From contig VXXH01000659.1 of NCBI GenBank assembly GCA_009835515.1, positions 1 to 9,048 of the forward strand: a stretch of DNA of 9,048 nt. Direction: 5' to 3'. How positions within the stretch are numbered: the stretch's first letter is position 1; each line of letters begins with the position of its first letter. Under the pieces are notes generated by a model, which did no database searches, was not told where the DNA came from, and was given only the letters and a program-made list of their open reading frames with translations. Position numbers and translations under genes: made by a program. Below, in pieces: positions 1-6,700 of the stretch. Source of the DNA: Candidatus Poribacteria bacterium (GTDB lineage: Bacteria > Poribacteria > WGA-4E > WGA-3G).

Positions 1-3
1 TGG

Positions 4-375
4 TTATACCGCGAGTTCTTTTTGGTGTTCAAGTTGCGGAAGGCGAAATTTTCCCTGTCGCCATTCTCTATAGATTAGAAAGACACCGAGGAGAAATAAA
101 GAGTTGTACAGGAAGGATTTTATATAGGCAACTGTCAATACGAATTCTCCGAGAGTCATGCTTTGCGTCAACCAATTACTGATCTCACCTGCTATCCATT
201 GATCCATATATGGGTCAAAAAAGTGTTTAAAAATTGAACTGAAAATCCCACTGGTAAGAAGTATAGCACTAATAAGTATCACACCTTTTGACTTCGTCCG
301 AAAACACAAAAACAGCAGTAGTCCTACAAGAGCTAAGTGGGCAACAATACTCAAACCGGCAATAACGTTAAACAT
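4..375 (-). CDS. Small three-helix membrane protein, function unknown
   Basis: The frame encodes 123 residues from ATG at 375 to TAA at 4-6. The frame stays open upstream to a TTG at 393, but that codon precedes a strong Shine-Dalgarno AAGGAGG (390-384) placed eight bases before the ATG, so the ATG is preferred. The protein is strongly hydrophobic. Predicted membrane segments lie at about residues 4-25, 31-49 and 78-101, with basic residues after the first (RTKSK) and third (REWRQGK) segments. The loop between segments two and three (about 50-75) is polar and aromatic, with FFDPYMDQW and NWL. The hydrophilic C-terminal tail is about 20 residues. I see no catalytic motif and do not recognise the family. 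It lies downstream of the giant TPR gene on the same strand, but a 354-bp gap with its own promoter argues against tight co-transcription. It is probably a real gene of unknown role in the cytoplasmic membrane. Confidence 0.75.
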   Translation of the reverse strand: MFNVIAGLSIVAHLALVGLLLFLCFRTKSKGVILISAILLTSGIFSSIFKHFFDPYMDQWIAGEISNWLTQSMTLGEFVLTVAYIKSFLYNSLFLLGVFLIYREWRQGKFRLPQLEHQKELAV

Positions 376-383
376 CGCTTGAA

Positions 384-390
384 CCTCCTT
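384..390 (-). promoter_or_regulatory. Consensus Shine-Dalgarno that fixes the start of the small membrane protein
   Basis: On the minus strand AAGGAGG is followed by an eight-base spacer and then ATG at 375-373. This near-perfect match to the anti-Shine-Dalgarno sequence decides the start at 375 over the in-frame TTG at 393, because that TTG would put the ribosome-binding site inside the coding sequence. Confidence 0.85.
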
Positions 391-430
391 CAAACGCGAG
401 TTGGGTTGTCATCTTATTTTTCTTGAGAAA

Positions 431-460
431 ATTATACCATAAGTCTGTTGACCATACCAG
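431..460 (-). promoter_or_regulatory. Extended -10 (sigma70-type) promoter for the small membrane protein gene
   Basis: The minus strand reads TGGTATAAT at 439-431, a perfect TATAAT hexamer with the upstream TGn extension. The -35 region is poor: the best match at an 18-base spacer is CTGGTA at 460-455, three of six matches to TTGACA. Extended -10 promoters commonly tolerate a weak -35. Transcription would begin at about 424 and leave a leader of roughly 50 bases before the ATG at 375. The surrounding DNA is AT-rich, which fits promoter melting. Confidence 0.6.
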
Positions 461-476
461 TTTAATCAGGTTTTCA

Positions 477-528
477 TTTCGGTATTCAGTTTTCGGTTTC
501 CATCAGCATTCAGTTATCAGCGGTCAGT
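477..528. repeat. Degenerate heptanucleotide tandem repeat
   Basis: Read on the plus strand the segment divides into 7-base units TTTCGGT, ATTCAGT and TTTCGGT, then a 3-base interruption (TTC), then CATCAGC, ATTCAGT, TATCAGC and GGTCAGT. The consensus is about NTTCAGT, or ACTGAAN on the gene strand. Seven units share the same register on either side of the interruption. Short degenerate heptamers of this kind occur between genes in several bacterial lineages, including cyanobacteria. It lies just upstream of the promoter of the small membrane protein gene and overlaps no gene. Confidence 0.6.
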
Positions 529-546
529 AAGTGGTAGGTGCGGGAC

Positions 547-615
547 GGGCAATAATGCACGTCGCATTTGGGGTTTTTGCTGGGGTGTTTCTTCGCGTAC
601 GCCGCAGAATTGCCC
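547..615. repeat. Inner imperfect inverted repeat of the spacer element
   Basis: GGGCAATAATGC at 547-558 pairs with GCAGAATTGCCC at 604-615, whose reverse complement is GGGCAATTCTGC. Ten of twelve bases match. The 45-base interval holds the G/T-rich imperfect tandem at 569-592 and the GCGTACGC palindrome at 595-602. It is nested inside the 11-bp outer inverted repeats. Confidence 0.4.
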
Positions 616-657
616 TACTACGAACGGTTCTGCTTGTAGTAGTGCGATTTATCGCAC
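615..657. repeat. Two adjoining perfect hairpins downstream of the giant TPR gene
   Basis: CTACTAC (615-621) and GTAGTAG (636-642) form a perfect 7-bp stem around a 14-base loop. It is followed immediately by GTGCGAT (642-648) and ATCGCAC (651-657), a perfect 7-bp inverted repeat with a 2-base centre, realistically a 6-bp stem with loop TTTA. CGAACG (621-626) can also pair with CGTTCG (657-662), giving an alternative fold. Neither hairpin is followed by a T-run on the gene strand, so this is not a canonical intrinsic terminator. It could act as a transcript 3'-end stabiliser or be part of the mobile-like element. Confidence 0.5.
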
Positions 658-663
658 GTTCGG

Positions 664-683
664 AATTACCGATTTAAGTAATT
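664..683. repeat. AT-rich 6-bp inverted repeat after the TPR gene stop
   Basis: AATTAC (664-669) and GTAATT (678-683) are perfect inverted copies separated by eight bases. The stem is AT-rich and weak, with no T-run on the gene strand, so it is recorded as a minor structure without an assigned role. It lies between the stop codon at 730 and the stronger hairpins at 615-657. Confidence 0.25.
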
Positions 684-729
684 AATCTTCATGAAACCAC
701 ACCTACCGCGTTTAGAAGACAGATTATCA

Positions 730-3700
730 CTAACGGGGTTCAGGGTCAGGACTGCTGATTTTCAGATCTGTAAACGGTTTTCCGTCTGGGTCGGTAATCC
801 GTAGATAGAATTCCCAATTCACTTCTTCATTGCAAACTTTGACGAGGATGCTATTTTCGCCGGGCTTGAGCGTCACAGGAATCGTATAACGGTCAATTCT
901 GACGCTATGGGCACCCGTATTCGTGAACACCTCTTTGCCGTTTAGAAATACTTTCCCTTGGTCGTCGCTATCGAAACGGATTTGTGCCTCGCGTTCATCA
1001 GGCGAGGTAACGGTCACAAACGCATAAGCGACACGCCAATTGACATCCTGTCCGAGGTCAATGAAGCCGTTCAGTGTGTCATCGGTGCTTCTTTGCCAAC
1101 TGATCCGTCCGTCTACGGCATCGTATTTTGCGGTTGTGTCGATCTGTGTTGCATCTTCTGGGATGTACGCTGTGTCGTAACCAACACCTTTGGTGTTGTC
1201 AAAGGGGCCGAGGATTAACCATGAATCTTCAGCGATAACGCCTGTTTTTTGAACATACGTTTTCGCTTTTTCTGGCATGGCATTTTCACGGCAGAACTCC
1301 GCTAACTTAAGATTAATATCTAATTGAATACCCAGATTGTCAGACATGGTATTCATTAATTGATCCAACATTTCAACGTAACGTCCTTTGTCCATAGCGT
1401 TCTTACCTGCCCGAGCAATCCATGAAGATAACCAGCGTCCAAACGCCTCGGGTTCCATGGTGTTTAGGCGTTGTTTGAGCTGCGCTAAAGCCTCTTCATA
1501 CCGGTCGTTCGCTACATACGCCTGCGCCAACGTTTCGGTGTAGCTTGCCCCGGACCCCATTTGCGATGCGCGTTCAGCGTATTCCAATCCTTTTTCCGGC
1601 ATGATACCTTTGTCAAGAATCTGCCTTGCGAGATTGCGATAACCAGCGGGACTTTGACGCCGGTTTGCGTTTTTATCTTGGATCGTTAGCCACTCGGTGT
1701 ATGCCGCATCTGCTTTTTCAGCATCGCCCGCTGCTTTGTAGGCATCACCCAACAATTCAAGCAAAGAAGTACTCGTCCCCATTTTCGGTCTTAATTCTTC
1801 AAGGACAGCAATTCCTTTATCTTTCTGATCTTTGTCGGCGTAAAGCTTCCAGATGCTCCGGACTACGGCATTATTTTCGCTCTCTTCAAGGGAAGCATCT
1901 AATGCCTGACGGTACACTGCTTCCGCTTCTAACAACCGATCTGCCTTCACGTGGGTTTGTGCCAAGAGGTTGTACAATTCATAAGAGGTCGGCTCAAGTT
2001 GGATCGCTTTTTGATATGCTGCAGCTGCCTGCGTCAACTGTTCTACGTCTGCCACAGTTACAATCCGACGAGTATAAGGTTCCAATTTAGCCTCCCCGAC
2101 CAGTCTACCGTTGTTTTTGTTAGGTGACGCGTCAGGGATATGCCCTTCCATTTCTCCGTCAAATTCCCAGTAAGCGACTAAGCCGGGTTCGTCCCCTTTC
2201 AATCGAGTGTTCATATTTGAACGGATCTCATCCGCTGTTAGCGCGACATCCCAGACAGCGACCCGATCAATTTGCCCTATAAATGAGGCATGCGTTACCC
2301 ATTCTTCTTCATGAGAACCACCGATTCGGACGGGCAGGTTGCTCTCATAAATGTTCTGATTCCCTCTAAAGTCTCGGGTCCCGACTTCAGCACCATCAAT
2401 AAACAGTTTAATGAAATTCCTTGGGGCATCAATGACCCCAGCGACGTGGTACCACTTGTTGAGTGTAACCGACCCTGGCGGTGAATATACACCTCTCTCC
2501 GCCTCACCACTTGGCGATGCAGCGAATTGGATTGTACCATCATTCCGCAGCCAGAGTGTGTAGCTTCGGTTGCTGATTTCGGGTGTCCGCTCATCCCCCT
2601 TATAAAGAATGGGGGTATACCTGTTAGGGTATTCGATCGGTTTGATCCATGCGGTCAGGGTTACCTGCTGGCTAATATTGTTCAACGCAGCACTATCGGT
2701 AATCTCCACGAAGCTTCCGTTTCCAGCCAAATCCAGTGCCGTATCTTCAACAATTTTCTCCGTTTGACGGTGCTTTTGATAGAGATCGCCAATTTTTTTG
2801 TGCCATTGTGCATCATCAGGTTGAAGTTCACTGATTTTTTGGTATTGGGCGATTGCCTCGTCAACCTTATCGCCTAATTCGTAACTTTCAGCAAGTGTGA
2901 AATGTGCGTCAAGGTCATCGGGGTTTTCCTTGATCTTCTGTAACTGCTCGGGAATCTGCTTTTCATAGAGTTTCCCTTCAGTGTAAGCCTGACGTATTGC
3001 CGCCTCTGCTCTTTCCCGCCCTTGGTCAAATCTGGCAATGTTCGCCATCTGTTTATAAGCGTCAACGGCTTCTTCATACCGTTTCGCGCCGAGGTAACTC
3101 TGCCCGAGAATTTCGTATACATACTCGTTCAGCGAAGAGAGCCCACCGCCCATCCGTGAGCTTGCAGCCACAGCGTCCTCAGCAAACTTGACTGCCGAAT
3201 CGTACAACTCACCGTCAGCACAGATAGATGCGAGTGTCATGAGTAAAAAGATATCGAATGGTGCGCGCGGATTGGTTGAAACAGCGGTCTCACCTTGACT
3301 GATCAACTTTTCTGCGAGTTCTGGTTGGTTGCTTTTTTGCAGCGCGGCAGCGGCATAGAAAAAACTATTGAGGTTACTGGGTAGTGCTTTGCAAAGTGCC
3401 TGATATGCTTCTGCCGCCTTTTCATAATCGCGTGCATTCCGGTAAATTTCAGCAACCATTTCAAGAACCGCTGGATTCTGTGCGTCCTTTTCGAGTTTGT
3501 CGTTAAAGATGGTTTCCAATTGACCAAGTTTCCCTTGATTTTTATAGGCATTAATCAAGGTTTCGCGCGCCTCATCTCCAGCAGTCATAATTTTGAAACC
3601 GGACGAACTGGAACTAATAGAGAAACTACCCATTGGACCGGACTGAGACTGATTCTCATAGAGTTCTACCGCCAAATCGTTATCGCCAACTTGGACGTAT

Positions 3701-6700
3701 AGTTTCAGTAACTCGTTGGTGATGTTCCCGCGTTCATAGCTTTGCGTGGTCATATCCAAGGCTTTCTTATAAGCCTCAATTGCTTTCTGAAATTCACCGG
3801 CGTTCCGGTAGTCTTGTGCGCGGTTTCGCTGCATCTCAAGCGTTATCGTGCCAGCCTCTTCCGCCTGCTTTAGCATCTCTTCTAATTTGCCCTGACGCTT
3901 GTAGACAGTCATGAGCTGCCGTTCTATACTCCGACGTTCCCACTCTTGTCCTGTGTATTGGATGGCATCCTTGAATGCCTTCTCTGCGGCATCCAGATCA
4001 TCCTTCCGAAGGTAGAGTTGTGCCAATTGACGATAGACGCGCCCGTCACCGGGATTACGTTCAACGGCTTTTTTATATGCCTCAATGGCATCGTCAACGC
4101 GGTCTTCGGCAGCATAAAGTTTCGCGAGCCGCGCATAGTGAACACCGTTCTCTGTATCCGCCTCAATGTATTGCTGTGCGAGTTCAAGTGCTTCGGGGGT
4201 TTTGTCAGCAGCTTGGTAAGAATCAACGAGTCCGTCTTGATACTTCGTGTTTTCGGGATCTACGTCAAGTAAGGCGTTCCAAGTATCTACCGCCTTATCG
4301 TGCTTATTTTGACGTGAATAGAGATTTGCGAGTTGTGCGCGTGATTCGAGATCATCCGGCATCACCTCTGCGAGTTTCTCGTAAATTTCTACCGCCTTTT
4401 TGACCTCGTTCTGTTGGACGTACTGTTGTGCTAACGTTCTTTGCATCCCGACATCAAACTTTTCCGTTTTTTCAGGCGTACGGGTTGTCTTCGCCAACCC
4501 ATCACGTCGCTGCTTGATTTGCATCAACTGTCGTTGCGCCTGTTCACGGGTCCACTGTTGTGTTGAGAAGTCATTAATGATCTCGGTAAAGAGTGCCTCA
4601 GCGTCATCCCACATTTCGTGTTGCAGGTACGTGTTCGCGATTTGCTCCTTCTCATACGAGCCATGCCCCTGAAGTAGGCGGAGGGTCCCCATCTTACGGA
4701 ATGTATCTTGCGCTTTCTCTTTCTCACCCTTCTTGGCATAAGCCGTGCCAAGTTTTTGATAGGTTTCCGTCAGATGCCGTGTATCTTGATGATTGATTTT
4801 TGCGATTGTAGCCTCAAGCAAACGCAGTTCACGATCTCTGTCATTCGCGCCTCGGTAAGCGTCGGCGAGATTGTTTAACCAGTGTGTGTCCACAGGCGTT
4901 GAATCATCAAGGAGTTTGTCAACGAGCGTGTCTGCTCCTTCAAGGTCGTCCGCTGTAATCTTCATAGAAGCGACGAGATAAGTTAGCAACGCGTCGTCGG
5001 GTTTCTCATCGAGTTTTGCTTCATATTCGGTTAGCAATTCCGCTATCTGCTCTGATGCTTTGTAGAACTCAGTCAGTTTTGATACAATCTCTACCTGTGC
5101 GTGTGGATCTCGTGAGAGTGTCGTATCTTTTGCGTCGAGTTTTTCGCGCAGGAGCTGGATCGCCTTTTCACGATCACCTGCAGCGACATAAGCGGCAGCC
5201 AATGCGGTATAGGAAGAAGCGTTGTTTGGCTGCAGGGTAATAATTTTTTCGTAGAGCTCAATAGCGGCTTTAGGATTATTGTTTTCGAGGGACTGACGTG
5301 CCACGCCTTCTGCGAAAAAGTTGCTATAGTTCAGTCCGACCGATGGAACGATCATATCTTTCGCGAGCGAAACGAGTTCATCAACTTTGCCTGCGGTAAA
5401 GAAAGTCTGCATGACCTGATAATAGTTGTAGTTGAGTGCATTCGGATTCGCCTTGAGAAGTATCAGATATTGTGCTGCGGCTTCCTTCGCCTTGCCGCGG
5501 CGCTCTAACATCTGCGCGTATCGCTGTCGTGTCATAGTGTCTTGAGGACGCAGGGCAAGTGCTGCGTCAAACGCTTCGGCTGCTTTTTGCACCTGATTTG
5601 TCTGTTCATAGAACGTCGCCAATCTGACGCGTGCCTGAAACGAATTAGGGTCTTTCTGGGTAGCTGCAACGAGCAGAGGTTCGCGTTCACGCAACCCTTT
5701 TGCCCGCCCGGCGGTTTGTACGGCGCGTCGAAGGTCCCACGAATACAATGTGCGTCCGTGTCGGTCGCGCTGGTTGACGAACTGCATTGCGCGCGCGGCG
5801 ATCCGTGCGGCATCCTGTCCGCGTCCTAAGTCATCCAAATGTTGGCTTAAATCTACAAGGAAGTTCGGATCCCGTTCACCTATTGCCAAGGTCATCGCTT
5901 TTTTGGCAATAGCGATTGCGTATTGCGTGAGTCCGTTCTGTTGGAGCATTTGCGAGAATTGATAAAGTTCCCGAGCCCCACTCGGTGAATTGAGCACCTT
6001 CGTCACCAATTCGCGTACAGCAACGGTATCGCCTGTCTGCACGGCAAGCTGCAGTGTGAGTTCATGGTACTGTTTGCGGTTTCTTGGATCCGCCTCAGCG
6101 AGTCCGGTAATTAATTTGAATGCTGCGGCGTGTTGCCCTGCTTGGATAGCGGCAAAAATCGTGTTTAGTTTAAGGGTGAGATCCTCAGGAAATTCCTTTT
6201 GAAGAGCGGCGAGTACCTCTTGGGCATCGTCCCGCTGCCCTGCCCACCAATAGCAATAACTGAGTGCTAAACTCGGGTAGATCCGGTCTCTCCGTGTCGC
6301 ACGCTCCAATTCAGTCTGCAATTTTTTGTAGAGTGCCTCCTGCTGATTGCGGGACCACAATTGGCTGAAAACCCGCTGGAGGAACTGTAAACGGTTTTGA
6401 TCGTAGTAAGTCGTCGGCGATGGATAGTTTGTCTGTAGGGATGTGTAACCGGCGTAAGAGCGATTTGCGTATGCTAAGGTTGCGACGCGCCGTGCGTTTG
6501 TCGCTTGTGGTTTGGTTCGCTCAAAGAAGTTCCAGAACAGCGCAATCCCTTTGTCGGTCTGTCCTTCACGAATATAAGCAGTGGCGAGATTTTGATAAAT
6601 ATCCCGATACTGACGCCATTGCTGTGATGCGTAAGGGTTTGGGAACCCAACCCCTACACTGCTTGCTGGCAGTTGTGTATTCTGTGCTAACTGACGTTGC

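Larger units (their letters stand above)
533..707. repeat. Putative 175-bp interspersed element bounded by 11-bp inverted repeats
   Basis: The left end (533-543) reads GGTAGGTGCGG. The reverse complement of the right end (707-697) reads GGTAGGTGTGG, ten of eleven bases identical. Inside are further inverted repeats at 547-558/604-615, 615-621/636-642 and 642-648/651-657, an 8-bp palindrome GCGTACGC at 595-602, and an imperfect 12-base tandem TGGGGTTTTTGC/TGGGGTGTTTCT at 569-592. There is no open frame of note and no obvious target-site duplication. The architecture suggests a non-autonomous MITE-like or REP-like element. It could instead be a chance cluster of smaller palindromes, so its outer boundaries are uncertain. 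Confidence 0.4.

Noticed and set aside
391..393. TTG start giving a 129-residue small membrane protein
   Set aside because: The AAGGAGG immediately after this TTG is a Shine-Dalgarno ideally spaced for the ATG at 375, so the first six codons are more likely untranslated leader.
477..528. CRISPR array
   Set aside because: The units are only seven bases, contiguous and degenerate, with no spacers and no cas genes nearby.
642..657. Intrinsic terminator of the giant gene
   Set aside because: The hairpin is a good palindrome, but on the minus strand it is followed by TACTACAAGC with no T-run. No other stem followed by T-residues was found between 729 and 440.
525..715. Target-site duplication flanking the 533-707 element
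   Set aside because: The flanking bases (CAGTAAGT on the left, GCGTTTAG on the right) share no direct repeat, so transposition is not demonstrated.
1626..2090. Plus-strand 154-residue open frame
   Set aside because: It is wholly antisense to the TPR/LamG coding sequence and has low-complexity composition with no recognisable domain. It is a shadow of the real gene, as is the 161-residue plus-strand frame at 8245-8730.
3924..4226. Minus-strand open frames overlapping the giant gene in other frames (also 2295-2594, 5532-5813 and 8064-8309)
   Set aside because: They lie inside the continuous TPR frame, have Arg/Ser/His-rich composition typical of frame-shifted reading, and show no start signals. 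They are not evidence of a frameshift because the main frame is unbroken.
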